From Mesorhabditis belari (taxonomy: Eukaryota; Nematoda; Chromadorea; Rhabditida; Rhabditidae), in NCBI GenBank assembly GCA_958450365.1, contig CAUEEP010000903.1, positions 310,001 through 374,000 on the forward strand: DNA of 64,000 bases. Direction: 5' to 3'. Positions 44,143 to 55,235 of the stretch are shown piece by piece. The translations under genes and the position numbers were made by a program. Each line of letters opens with the position of its first letter. Position 1 is the stretch's first letter. Below the pieces are notes generated by a model that saw only the letters and a program-made list of their open reading frames with translations, made no database searches and had not been told where the DNA came from.

Positions 44143-45098
44143 TTTCCAAGTTCCGATTGTTGATTGCTCGAATGAATTAAAGCTCGAAACCGGTAATTCT
44201 TGACACAAATCTCGTTGGCAGCCTTGTGGATCGTTTGGCCAATACCTCTCGAAATCTGAACGAGGGCCACTCGATGGTTTTTTTTGCTAATCTAAATGAT
44301 TTTGAATTGCACTTACTGTGGATATTTTATTTCTAGATAATATTTTTAGAGCCGATAGCCGACTTTTAACAATTGTAGGCTGGTATGAATTATTTTCGTC
44401 TAGCTATGTACACCAGGAATCAAATTGCTATCATCAGAGTAGGCAAGACAGGCCCTCATTTGATCGGCCCTCACTTGATCAGCCAAAACATTCGCATCAT
44501 CGCGTCTACTTCAAGGTTGATCTAAAGGAAAAATTTAACTTTGTACGTTTTTCATCTGAACTAGAGCAGCTGCATCACCGCTAATATTGGCGTAAATGTA
44601 ACGCTGGTCTGTTCGTGGAACATCGGAGCGGAAGGTTTATGTCGGTTTATGTGAAGGTTGGGAGAGAATCTATCTAGATCAGACCCAAACCATTTAGCAT
44701 CATTTCGACGTGGGAGCCGGAGAAAATCAGTTCCGAGCTTCCGGATTCCAGTGGGTTGACACGTCTAGAGATAAACTAGTAGAAATGCGTTCCGAGCGCG
44801 TTCCCCGTTCTTGACCTACTGGCAACATTTAGATATCAAATCGAATCGCACAAACACGGTGAGCACAGCATCGATTCGCCATACTTCAAGAATGGCGACT
44901 TCTAAATAAAGTGATTGATGATCATTGCTTGCCCAGAATAATAAAGCTCCCATTCAAACCCACACGGGTTTCTCTATTTTGTGATCTCCATCAAAACTTT
45001 GCTCTATTTAAAGTTGTTCCTAATCTTTAGAGCTAATCTACAAAATGATAACAAATTGATCGCCCCCCGATCGAACCACGGAACGCCGAGCTTTCGAT
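44143..45098 (+). repeat. Patchwork of duplicated coding-like pieces
   Basis: The first part reads VGSLVDRLANTSRNLNEGHS near 44205, then exon-like stretches VYFKVDLKEKFNFVRFSSEL and CITANIGVNVTLVCSW. At 44650-44910 lies the copy of the 41.64-kb segment, and from about 45060 the element seen in the 13.5/19.1-kb duplication, which is then interrupted by the pogo-like insertion. No gene could be assembled. Confidence 0.35.
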
Positions 45099-45100
45099 TA

Positions 45101-45574
45101 CCGTATTCTCTCTAATAGTAGTGCGCACTACTATTTTTTCAGCCCCCTCCTGGACCGCAATACTATTAGAGAGTGCACTACTATTAAAGAGTTTTATCAT
45201 TTACCAAAGTAAGACAGATATAAGATTTGTTCCAAAAATTCTTGCAATTCTTTCACGTACTCCTTTGGCTCCTTTTGACATACAGTTGTGGGCTGGCGAA
45301 TTGACAATTTGTGTCTTGACAAACAACAAAAAGATGTTTTTGCACTTTGCACAACAATCTTTGATTTTTTGCTAACTTTTTCATATGAAGAATAGTTAGA
45401 AAATGAATAAAAAAGCCTCGCTTTTGCTAGCTTGAATAGCTTTAAAATGTCACATAAACATAAAGTCAAAAAGGTTTAGATGAAAAAGAAGCACCCGAAA
45501 TTCAAATTTTCGTGGGTGCACTAGGATTTTTTCAACCCCCCTCTCGGACCGCAATACTATTAGAGAGAATACGG
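45101..45574 (-). mobile_element. Internally deleted pogo/Tc5-like transposon, 474 bp
   Basis: Perfect 20-bp terminal inverted repeats (CCGTATTCTCTCTAATAGTA and complement) lie between TA dinucleotides. The repeat that it interrupts exists uninterrupted at 14.5, 20.1 and 46.4 kb. The minus strand retains a transposase N-terminal fragment, SRHKLSIRQPTTVCQKEPKE followed by YVKELQEFL, typical of the second HTH of pogo/Tc5/CENP-B-like proteins. The DDE domain is missing, so it is non-autonomous. Subterminal copies of the end motif and a 22-bp palindrome (45114-45135) lie just inside. Confidence 0.8.
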
Positions 45575-45839
45575 TATTCTAGTTAATTTGGACTAATAGG
45601 ATTGAAATTGATTGAAAAGAGATCTTTGTTAAACTCAAAGCAATTTTCCAACAGCATCTCTTTCGCCTGACCTCTTCACTCGCTACTCTTGACGCGGGAC
45701 ACTGTTTCAGTTTGACATCACTAACGGGCACCTTATATAGTCGACCATTCTGCAGAAAAAGTCGTTGAAAGAGTTTAATGCAGTGATTTGTACATAGCTA
45801 AATGATCTCATCGAACAAATTTCATCTGAAAATGGGATT

Positions 45840-46190
45840 TCATTCGGTTTTTGACTACTTGGAATAAATATTAATGATTTCACGTTGAAAATCTCACCGC
45901 AGCGTGGGTGTTCGAATCCGGCTCTACAACCTTCCAATTAATGAAATCCACCGAACTTCCATCCGTCCACTCAAAAGCATTTCCTTTGTTCGGATTTCTC
46001 CGAATAAAGCAATTTTTATGTTTAGACATTGATATTTCGATCCGATTTTACTTTCTTATAATTGAAATTATTTTAGTTTTCCAATTGAAAACATTATTTC
46101 TATCAGAGAACCATCAATCAAACGAATAAATTCTTCACAAAGAGCCTTCTGAACATGGCTGAAAGAATTATTACTTTCTTTTTATTTAGT
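45840..46190 (-). pseudogene. Isolated C-type lectin exon fragment
   Basis: The minus strand near 46000-45890 reads NKGNAFEWTDGSSVDFINWK with EPD, the third CTLD exon of the family, plus its intron. Flanking exons are absent. Confidence 0.6.
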
Positions 46191-46199
46191 TTAAAATCT

Positions 46200-47020
46200 C
46201 CACCTACAGAACCAACAGTGAGTAAAAAAAAACATAAATCGAATTTTTCACTAAAGTACTATTCTTTCATCAAAATCGAGCTCATTTCATCTATTTAGAG
46301 GGGTTCCTAATCTAGGCACTTGAGCTAATCTGGAAAATGATAACGAATTGATCGCCTCTCGATCGAACCACGGAACGCCGAACTTTCGATCTATGCCGCT
46401 ATTCTATTTAATTTGGACTAATAGGGACTCCTTTGATTGAAAAGAGATTTTTGTTAAAATCGATTAGTCAGGTTTGTCTGTGAATGGAACAGAGTCGTTG
46501 AAAGAGTATAATGTACAATGTCACTAATATGTACATAGCTAAATGATTTCATTGAACCAATTTCGTCTGAAAATGGAATTTCATTCGCTTTTGACTATGA
46601 AGACATATACAGCTCATTATATCTACAATACATACATACATTATCTACCTGCTTAATCGTTAAGATTATCCAAAAAGAGACAAATATCTGTAGAACTAAC
46701 GGTGAGAACAAAAAGAGAGAACAAAAATCAAAGACAAATCGACGAGTTGAGGGACGAGAAGTGCGACCTTCACGAAGAATTGTCAGTTTCTTCATGCTGA
46801 TGTCCATTGATGTTCAACACGTTTATCTAATAGTCTATTTAGGAGCGACCAGAGAGCAAAATACTGGCAGCTGCAGGCGGAATTCTAGGTTTTTGGGAAA
46901 ACTTTTATATGAGATTTTGAACAAACAATTCAGAAATAAAGAAAAAGGTCATGTGCAGTTGTGTGTTTTCAGAAGATTGAATAAAATGGAATTTATTCGT
47001 TTTTGTCCACAGAAAGGAAC
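46200..47020. repeat. Copies of the duplication core and lectin 3' flank
   Basis: 46300-46460 repeats the core also seen at 14.45, 20.05 and 45.07 kb. 46830-47020 is the lectin 3' flank of copy D (GCAGCTGCAGGCGGAATTC). 46470-46820 holds nothing I recognise. Confidence 0.5.
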
Positions 47021-47027
47021 ATATTTA

Positions 47028-48986
47028 TCAGAATTGAGAGCTCCTTTTGCAGATAAAAGGATACTGATTGGTAGGATAATAGGCCCGCCATATCCCATCG
47101 GAGCTATGAAGCTGAAATGTGTTCATTTCTGATGGCTTTCAATCTTTTGATAAAGCACTCTGCGTTCTTCCACAAAAAGAAATTTTCTCAGATTGATCGA
47201 AATGTTTTTGGATTAATTAGGCATTGGAAATTGGAATAAATATTGATTATTTAACGTCGAAAATCTCACATAAGCGTGGGTGTCCGAATACGGCTCTCTT
47301 TCTTCCCAATTCGTGAAATCCAACGAACTTCCATCCGTCCATTCAAAAGCATTCTTTTTGTCCGGGTTTCTCTGTATAAAGAAATTTTTGTCTTTCACCG
47401 TTGATATTTCTGCCAAATTTTTTTCATTTTACAAACATTCTAGTTTGTCAATTGAAACCATTATTTCTATTAAAGAACTATCAATCAAACGAATAGATTT
47501 TTCACAAAAAGCCTTCCGGAAATGGCTGAAAGAATCATTTGTTTCTATATATTTATTTATGTCTTTCAATAAGAAAAATTCAACCTTCAGTCCGATCCAG
47601 AACCAACCATACGAAGAAACAGGTTTCGCTGAAATAAATATCGATTATTTTGGCTATAAAGCATAAATTTATACGTAAAACATGAATCCTCAGAATTGAA
47701 TCATTTCGATTTCTTACCGAGTTTCCAAACAAAATCGTGCTCTTCCTGACTGTGAATTGAGACTAAATGGCTCTTTCGACTCGCACAATATGCCTCGGCT
47801 TCATCAAATGACATTCTTTGTTCGATAACCTTGAGATGAAGATAATCCCGGTTCACAACATCCACCAAACCTTGTACCAAGAAGCGGTTTTTGCCAAATA
47901 CGACCATCCATCCTGATACAGATCCAAGAGATTCATGGTGCGATTTCTGAATTTCTTCGGAAAACATTAGTCCAGATCCTTTAGACAAATACTCCATCTA
48001 TTTCCTTAAAAAAACGCATGAATCTGCCCGCAACCTCTTGATTTCGGCCATTTTGTTTTCTCTTTCAAATTGTTAAGAGGGGAGTTGATTGGATTGAGTG
48101 GGACGGGTGTTTTGGGAGTCAAAAAACTGTTTTCTCAAGTCGCAGTCCACAAGAGATGCCAAATAGACTCACATTTGGGTTTCGAGGTCAGAGTTCTTGC
48201 TCTGCAACGCGTTGATTTCCCCTTCGAGCTCTCCAATCTTGGCTTTTCCGTCTCTTGCTTCCGTATTTTGAGTTCTTCTGAAAAAAGTTCGGATTTTTAC
48301 TATAGATTGAGCTTGTCGAAAAGAAAATTACAAAATTAGTACAATTGTGCTTCGAGATCGTCGTTCTTCCTTTTCGTCTCGGCGATTTTCCCTATTAATT
48401 TCGCCTCGATTTGAGCCATTTCTGTTGTCAATCGACTCATCTTGATGTCTTTGTCCTTCTTTCCGTTCCGCTCTCTTGCGCTGAATACTCAAATTACTCA
48501 CTACTCAAAATCCAAAAAAGATGAGCTTGAATTCTTCAAGATTTTTGATTTCACCCACATTTCCGTCTCGAGTCCGCTGATTTTTCCTCGGGCCTCGACT
48601 AGTTCTTGTTGGGTTTGATTCCTGAAAAGTCTTGTCATTGAGACACTCAAGCCTATTTCTTGTTTATTCTATCAATTTCGCTTTTCTCCCAAGAAACTCA
48701 CAAATTTCTTTGACAAGACCTCAAGCAGACGGTATCCGGACAATCCTCTTTATTGCTGAAATCTAAGATCATCGAAAAACCCCTTTCTAACCAACTTCAA
48801 AGTACGACGATCACCAGACAGAATCTCATCTCGATCATTCGGAGAGCTGAATGGTTGAAAACATAGCTATTTGAAGGGAAAAGAATACGTGAATTGATCC
48901 AATTGCTCGCTTTGTTGAATGGACGATGAAATTTGATGGAAAAGGAGGAGAATCGTGATGAATAGACCGACGGCCATCACACCCAT
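47028..48986 (-). CDS. Coiled-coil C-type lectin, copy D
   Basis: An ATG at 48986 starts MGVMAVGLFITILLLFHQIS, a signal peptide or anchor, followed by SIQQSEQLDQFTYSF. Rod exons include KKDCPDTVCLRSCQRNL (good GTGAGT donor near 48695) and NQTQQELVEARGKISGLETE near 48625. The CTLD exons are at 47997-47715 (AEAYCASRKSHLVSIHSQEE), 47630-47585 (YGWFWIGLK), 47415-47280 (NAFEWTDGSSLDFTNWEERE) and 47120-47028 (YPTNQYPFICKRSSQF, TGA). Splice sites are mostly conserved. A full-length frame was not proven, because rod exons near 48.3-48.55 kb have stops in some readings. Confidence 0.55.
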
Positions 48987-48999
48987 TCTGCTGAATTGG

Positions 49000-50720
49000 T
49001 TGATTCGTTTTGAATTCGGGGAAATGGGAAGAACGAATGGAATAAAGAATTGTTTTTTTTACGGAAAAGAGCTTTTGAGAGCTCTGAAATTGTTTAGGAA
49101 AGCGATTGACTCATTAAGCCGTTGAAAGAATCGCTTCGAATAGAACTTCGTGCAAAAAAAAGTAGCATTTCGGGAAAAAGAAAGCCGTCAGTTCGTGTGA
49201 AGTTGGTGAGTGAGAAAACGCGGAGTTATCAGGAGACTACTTTCGGGGAAAGTCAACTGAACCGACCGTTCCCATCAAATCGCCACAATTGTTCCTCAAT
49301 CTATCTCCCCCCGGCGTAAACAATTTTTCCTAGAGCCTTTTTGACTTCACCAACTTCAAAATTCAAAGCTGCTCGAGGTGTCATCATTTTTGATTGTTAC
49401 TTTGGTTGTTCTATGTTTTTTAAGTTGTTTTGTGTTAAAGCAGAACAAAAAGCATAACTAAACGAAGCTTCTCTCAAAGGGAGACTGCTCAAGGCATTAA
49501 AATCTATAAAGAGAAAAAAGACAATCAGCTACCAGACTCGAACCAGTGATCCCCGCTTTGCTTCTCGGAAGCAGCATCATGACCAGAAAATTTATCAAAG
49601 TTATCGAGGGCACTGAGACTGAGAAGCAATGAGTGAGAAATTTGGAGAGATTTTGAACTTGAGTGATGTTAATTCGGATGATGAGTGGCTTTCTCAGATC
49701 AAATTTCGTGAAACTCGAGTCGAACTCGAGACAAAGTAAGAATATCACAAGAATCTTGAGACATTGAGGCATCAGGATGATGAGGTTGGTTGTAGAATCT
49801 CTGGAATCTTCCTTTCCCTCCTCGATGTCTTCAGAGCATCTCTTCTTTTTCCAAATCTCCAGAAATACCCGAAATGACTGAAGAATTGCCTGAAAAGAGT
49901 GTCAAACGCATAGAAGAACCAGCCATCTCGTTGAAGAAAATCGCCCAACTCGAAGCCGATTTGTGGGTTTTTCACCAAACCTTTGCTTCTATCAAAAAAA
50001 GTCTTTAATTTAATTTTGGATTTTCTCGAAGAACAAGTGAAAATTAAAGGAAAAGGCTACTAAATAAGTAGAATTGATGAGACAAATGAAACCAGAAATT
50101 TGTTGCCAAGCAAAATACGGAAAATAAAGGGAAGAAAGGGGAATGCCTGATTCGTTTAGTCATCATTCGTCAACCAAAAACAATCAATATTCATTTCAGC
50201 GAAAACTGAAAACGAAAACTGCTACAAAACAACAATGATTTGGGGCAAGAAATAGAATTAGAACACTCGGTTTCCTCAATAATTTATCAATATTCAGACT
50301 ACCAGGATTAGAGAATTAGTGGTTCTTCCCCACAGTATTGCCTTTTCCCCTCATTTTCGAAATGACAGGCTCTTTGTGAAAAGTAATTCGTTTGACTGAT
50401 AGTTCTTTGATAGAACGTGAAGTCGACTCTCGTAGATCTCTATGATAAAGGTTTTTATTTTTTTCATTTTTCAAGCAAATTCTTGAACGCTTTGGTGAGA
50501 TTTTCTTGATTCTTGTCGAAGTTCCATCAACATTTGATCAGGCTTAAACAAATTCGAGTCTAGGCCCCTTTTCATTAAGACATTCGTTGCAGCTTCGGCA
50601 CTCATTAAAGCCGCCTCGATGGTTTCCATTTGTCGAATCATTTGGGGTAGCTCATTAAGAAAATCGATAGAAAAATTAGTGAGTATAAAGAGAATTCATC
50701 TACCTCGAAATTGATTTGAA
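49000..50720. repeat. Direct duplication unit, first copy (matches 57.8-59.8 kb)
   Basis: Order within the unit: flank of the signal exon, SINE family-2 tail (49493-49580, minus), a coding-like exon at 49628 (MSEKFGEILNLSDVNSDDEW, later TAA), the rod 5' exon at about 49820-49965 (EEPAISLKKIAQLEADLW), then the family 5' module in reverse (50010-50100), and lectin-like scraps. The same order is kept at 57.8-59.8 kb with further decay. Confidence 0.6.
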
Positions 50721-50900
50721 TTAACTATGCATTGAATCATAATGAATACATTCACTCAAATCAACTCACCCAGATTTCGATTTTTGCACTCGAGATGTCT
50801 TGATGATTCACTGAAAATAGCCGTATGTATACGGAGATATTATAATTATTGAGTTCTGATTGATTTCAGAGAAAAAACCTTAAAAACTTTTGATAAAATA
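50460..50900 (-). CDS. Short exon pair of an unrecognised gene, copy 1
   Basis: The minus strand near 50685-50485 is open for about 66 residues (IDFLNELPQMIRQMETIEAA, then MSAEAATNVLMKRGLDSNLF and MELRQESRKSHQSVQEF). An upstream exon near 50815-50775 reads NHQDISSAKIEIW with a GTGAGT donor. The copy at 59530-59730 has a proper CTATAG acceptor where this one has CTATCG, but has frame breaks instead. The helical character suggests a coiled-coil protein. No family assigned. Confidence 0.35.
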
Positions 50901-50999
50901 ATGAACGAGAAGACTTGAAAAAATAAACTAAAGGACGAGTTTCGAGAATGCGAATATAATGCTTTTACATCATTGAGGGAAAAGCCTTCGAGAACGTGT

Positions 51000-51560
51000 A
51001 CGAGAGAGGCCGGATGAACGGGCACGTTGTGAGGGAAATCGATGACTGGTTGAAAGGGAAAATCTTTTGGGTGAACTTGTCATCGATTGGGAATGCTGGT
51101 TGTGTGAATATAGGCCTTGAAGCAACTTTTACCTCTCAAAACATTCCAATTAAGCCGATCCAAAGAACTACATGGTTATTGTACGATATTAGGGCTAAGT
51201 CGGCAAATAGATTCCGGGGTGAACGAATAGAGAAATAGAATTTGCGATTCCATACAACTAGCTTAGTGTCGCTTTCTCTCTGCTTGGTTAACTCTTTTGC
51301 CCCACTCCTCCGCACAAGTGATAATCACTTTTCTTTTTAGTAAAGGGCTCAGGAGACCGAAACAACAAGCAGATTTCAAATGAATCTGGATTGAAAAGAA
51401 AGAAACAAACGTGAATCTGGGAAAAAATTGAACCGTGTAGATCCAACAAAATGGGGAGAGAGTTTGTTAAAGATTTGCAATTTCTTGGAACCAATCTTTT
51501 AGAGATTTTATTTTTTAAACAATACAATAAGGACAAACATTGTGGACAAAATAGGAAAAA
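51000..51560. other. Region without a supported gene
   Basis: One plus-strand frame of 80 codons at 50996-51238 is open but shows no domain, splice structure or repeat copy. I do not annotate it as a gene. Confidence 0.3.
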
Positions 51561-51566
51561 GCTATA

Positions 51567-53032
51567 GCTCTTCAGTTAGCTCTCAACATTTGAAGATACA
51601 GAGCCCATAGGTTCGAATCGAGTCATTGTCGGTCATTAGCCAGCAATCGGCGTGACTGGGTACTTCATGTTTTGAAAGATCCTTGATCGTTCTCCTATCA
51701 GGATCGACTCGAGCCTAGAGATATTTATAAATAATTGAGTCCATAATTTCTTTCAGTGTACAGTTGAATCACTTGGAAGAAAAGCCTGTAGTAGTTCCCA
51801 TCAGTGTGCTTATACTTTGTCGCGTAATCGAGAGCCGTATCTGGATCGGGAGTGCAGTAAATTCCTGGACAGTACTTTGAGCTTTGTTTTTTCCTGAACA
51901 ACAGTTTTCTTTAGGATTTTAGTTACACGTCTTACCACTCGCAGTCCTTCAATCAAAGTCGGCGCCGCGTTTTGCACCGTTCTTCCTTGGTAGGCAACAG
52001 GTCATTCCCTATAAACGCTTCGAATATGATTATTGCTAGAAATTAACTATTAAAATAGACAAGGGAATCTGTAATCTAATTTCTTGTGTTTTTTCCAAGC
52101 CAGTCCAAATTATTGTAACCTCCACCTAAATAGAATTTAGAAAACTAGAAGTAAGTCTTTTAGTCTTGAGAAATTTTCAGTGGTAATTCTAATATAGTAT
52201 TTGAACATTTGACTTTCTAAATAATCATTTTTTTTGGTATAATGTTATTATACTATTGCCCAAGAATCGATATAATCTCCTGACTTGGATTACCATTAAC
52301 AAGTCTATTTTGGACCCAGGCTTCACTTGTATTCACTTGTCAAACTCAGTTTTCTTTAGTATCAATATGTAGCTTTTCGAAATATCTCTTTATTTAACGT
52401 AACTCTCCTACCGGAAATAGAAGACGATGACGCCTTTTTGACTTGATTCCCTTTCGACATTGCCTTCCACTAGAAAAATAGCAAAAGAATGATTAATACA
52501 AAGAATAGAAACTTTTAGGAAATGAAATGGTGCTTGACAAATTCTTGACATACAATGTGTGGAATGTAAATGAATTTATTGACCTCAGAACACTCGCAAT
52601 ACACTCAACATGTGTTTTAGGGAGATTCTCCTTTAAATACAAGTGCTAGTCACCGTCAGCGCATTGAAGGCTGCTAAATTTTAGGTAATTAAAAGAGACA
52701 AAAAACTTCGATTTTTAGACGGGATATTAGTTTGGTGTCAATTTTTCTACTCTACACATCACTTGGTCCAGAGGAATTACTTTTGGTTACAATTAGCCAG
52801 CTTTTGTATGTCTCTTGAGTTTCCCCAAACTGATTAGCCTTTATGGCTAGCAAAAAGTTTATGTATTGTTTAACTCTCACTATATTATAACTCATAATTT
52901 TCTCACCTCACAAGATCTTTGCCTGGAAAATTTAGTTGTAAAATGTGGCTCGAGGCAGTGGAGTCGTAGTTGACAACAAGCTTCCCAGAGCAATCAGCGC
53001 AGCACTCTTGAGCACTAGATTTGTCATCTGAA
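51567..53032 (-). pseudogene. ADP-ribosyltransferase-like (PARP-fold) gene, probably disrupted
   Basis: Exons on the minus strand: 53032-52914 (AQECCADCSGKLVVNYDSTA, ending LNFPGKDLV), about 52470-52415 (ERESSQKGVIVFYFR), about 52126-52080 (GGYNNLDWLGKNTRN), about 52008-51935 (PVAYQGRTVQNAAPTLIEGL), 51895-51790 (KYCPGIYCTPDPDTALDYAT then YYRLFFQ), and 51718-51567 (ARVDPDRRTIKDLSKHEVPS...GLCIFKC, TGA). The GIYCTPD...A..YA pattern with a preceding HGT-like strand (YQG here) and a QARVDP strand resembles the PARP/ART fold; the histidine appears replaced. A TGA at 52002-52004 precedes PVAYQG where I would expect Trp, which would truncate the protein. The frame between some middle exons is uncertain. 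Confidence 0.5.
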
Positions 53033-53039
53033 ATTATAC

Positions 53040-53660
53040 CAAGCGCTGATAATTTGGTTTCTTAAAACCATGATTAATAGGATAACAAAGCCTTTAACCC
53101 TTGCATATTTTCTAATAGTCTGCCGATACTACAATAAATCGGGGACTTATCCCTCGCCGACCTGTTAACTTGGCATTTTAATCGTCTTTCCATAAGATTT
53201 ATCAGCATCCCTCCGGCTGGCTGACACTTTCTTTTCCACGGATACAACGATTATAATACAAGGAATTATTTTCACACACGAATCGGAGCAAAGACTGTCG
53301 AAAGAATCATCCACTCCTCGTCGGCTATCACACATAAGTAAGTGAAATGAAAATGACTACATAACATAAAATTGGTATGCCCCTGTTTTTGTTCCCGTTC
53401 GACCCCTCCCATTCAAGGTCCTAATTGAGGAGTGTTCGGATATTGAGATTGTTGAATGTGATGAAGTTAATTGTTCAGAATTGGCGTTTATTAAGTGTGC
53501 TATTAGGGGTTTGCAAAAGAAACTGCGCATGACTTTCCGGAACAATATTTTCTCTATTTGAAAGTGCTCTAACCCAGTTTAAATTTTATTCTATTGTGTT
53601 GATAACGCTTATTTATTTTACAGATTTTCACATTTGTTTGACCATTGAATTATAAATAAT
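53040..53660. other. Gene-free stretch
   Basis: No exon, repeat partner or RNA gene recognised. The first exon of the ART-like gene may lie here but could not be picked out. Confidence 0.3.
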
Positions 53661-54225
53661 TTTAGTTGTCGAAGATGACGGATCAAAAACTCATGTTGCG
53701 AGCGTGCCTTCTCTATGACCTCAAAATGAAGAAATCAGCATCGAAGTCGCACCGGGAAAAGAACATAAGACATTTATCAGAATTGAGGGCTTTTTTTGCA
53801 GATAAAAGGACGCGGATAGGTAGGAATAATCACCACCAATGACAAATAACCAATAATGACAAACCTCACACTGCAAAAATCACTCACCAAAAAATCGACG
53901 AGCTTGATTGGAAACTTCTGCCCCACACACCTTATAGTCCCGGTTTGGTTCCATCAGATTATTTTTTGTTTCGGTCGTTGAAGGGTTTTCGTATGCGAGA
54001 AAAGTTCGAGAATCATGCACAGATCAAAAAAGCCGTCGACACTTATTTTGGCTCGAAAAGTCCCTATTTTTTGAGAATGGGATCAGGGACTTGCGACGAA
54101 GAAGGGAACAAGTAATCAAGAAGAATGGAGAATATCTCATTGATTGATGTGCTTTTGTTTATGCTTTTAGCCATAAACAGTTTTGTGAAAAAAACCGATA
54201 TTACTTTTTCCTCAACCTAATACTT
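53660..54225 (+). pseudogene. Broken mariner, third family, with a lectin scrap inside
   Basis: MTDQKLMLRACLLYDLKMKK at 53675 is a mariner N-terminus related to the 38.8-kb element. It then breaks into a 60-bp scrap of the lectin last exon (53760-53820). The C-terminal part resumes with NDKPHTAKITHQKIDELDWK and YSPGLVPSDYFLFRSLKGF (the SD of the third catalytic site is kept). The right inverted end, CCTCAACCTAA, is near 54225. The catalytic core between is deleted. Confidence 0.75.
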
Positions 54226-54321
54226 ATCATTATTGATTTTCGAGAGATAAGCTTTCAAAGTTTCGCTTACTTTCGCCAAATAGCAAGCTAGCCTACTTAA
54301 AGCCTTGACATCGGGCCGTCG

Positions 54322-54482
54322 GTGTGCCTCGGTGGCCCGGTGGATGATATGTTAAGGCGTTTGACTCGAATTTCTCTTTTTTTGTCCCTGGTTTGAATCC
54401 TCTCCCTGGCAAAACTTTTTGCTTCTTTATCAAGATATAAAAACTGATTTTAAAGTTTTCTAAAGCCTTTACAAACATCAAT
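54322..54482 (+). repeat. tRNA-derived SINE-like element, family 1, second copy
   Basis: Same layout as 30866-31029: GTGTGCCTCGG, an A-box-like TGGCCCGGTGG, GTTAAGGCGTTTGACTCGAA, a B-box-like GGTTTGAATCC (one change), then a body with CTTTACAAACATC. More diverged than the first copy. Confidence 0.6.
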
Positions 54483-54657
54483 TGAGGCGTTCAGTCAATA
54501 AGAACCAAAAAGGAGACGAACGCTGTTTTACACCTAAATGGCTCTTTCTTAGGATGCCTTGTGGCTGGGTTGGATGGAATTGGGTGAAATCGCCCATTGT
54601 CCATCTGTCAATTCAAATGAGACGATGATGGGTCGGGACGCCTAAAGAGTCATTCAG

Positions 54658-54890
54658 CAATTCTCGTCAAGCAGGAGCCCGATTATTTGACTCCGATGAA
54701 CAATTGGGCTTGGAGTGGGCTGATGGGGATTGTTTAGAGAAGAGAATGGAAAAGCGTTGGATTGTCAATTCTATGACGTCTTCTGTAAGGGGAATGAGTT
54801 GCCAAAAGAAGAGAGCGATACTACGGACAGTGGAAAAAGAGAGTGAGCAAAACGTTGACCTACTCTTGTCCATTCTGTAAATCTCCATCA
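54658..54890 (+). CDS. Possible terminal exon of an unrecognised gene
   Basis: After a CATTCAG acceptor the frame reads RQAGARLFDSDEQLGLEWAD, then CLEKRMEKRWIVNSMTSSVR and VEKESEQNVDLLLSIL to TAA near 54889. The composition is protein-like. Upstream exons were not found and no family is recognised. Confidence 0.3.
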
Positions 54891-54899
54891 CCCGTTCAA

Positions 54900-55230
54900 A
54901 ATTTCCAAGGTGATTTCCAAGAAACTGTTTGTCCTTTTCGCACCAGTTCTTATTCGATTTGGTAAACTAATTTGTAAATTCTTGTACTAATTTTTGGCTA
55001 CTTCACAAAGCAAGCCAAAGGCCAGCTGGCAATCTGTTTTCGTCTCTTTGAATTTTCAAAATTCCCATTTGTTTTCTTATTTGAAAAATAAATCTTGGTA
55101 GAAATATAATTCCAGTAAAAGAAGAAGTAATATCCTTAACGAGATAAGTTATCACTTAACGTAAAGCTTTTTATTGGCACATCAATCGGAATGGCTCTTA
55201 ATATTTCCAAGAAAAATGAAATTTTTTGGG
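54900..55230. other. Gene-free stretch
   Basis: AT-rich spacer between two convergent exon sets. Nothing recognised. Confidence 0.35.
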
Positions 55231-55235
55231 CTTCT

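Noticed and set aside
45197..45469. 90-codon minus-strand frame as a gene
   Set aside because: It lies wholly inside the pogo-like element and is a leftover of its transposase.
50996..51238. 80-codon plus-strand frame
   Set aside because: No domain, no copy elsewhere, no splice context; likely chance.
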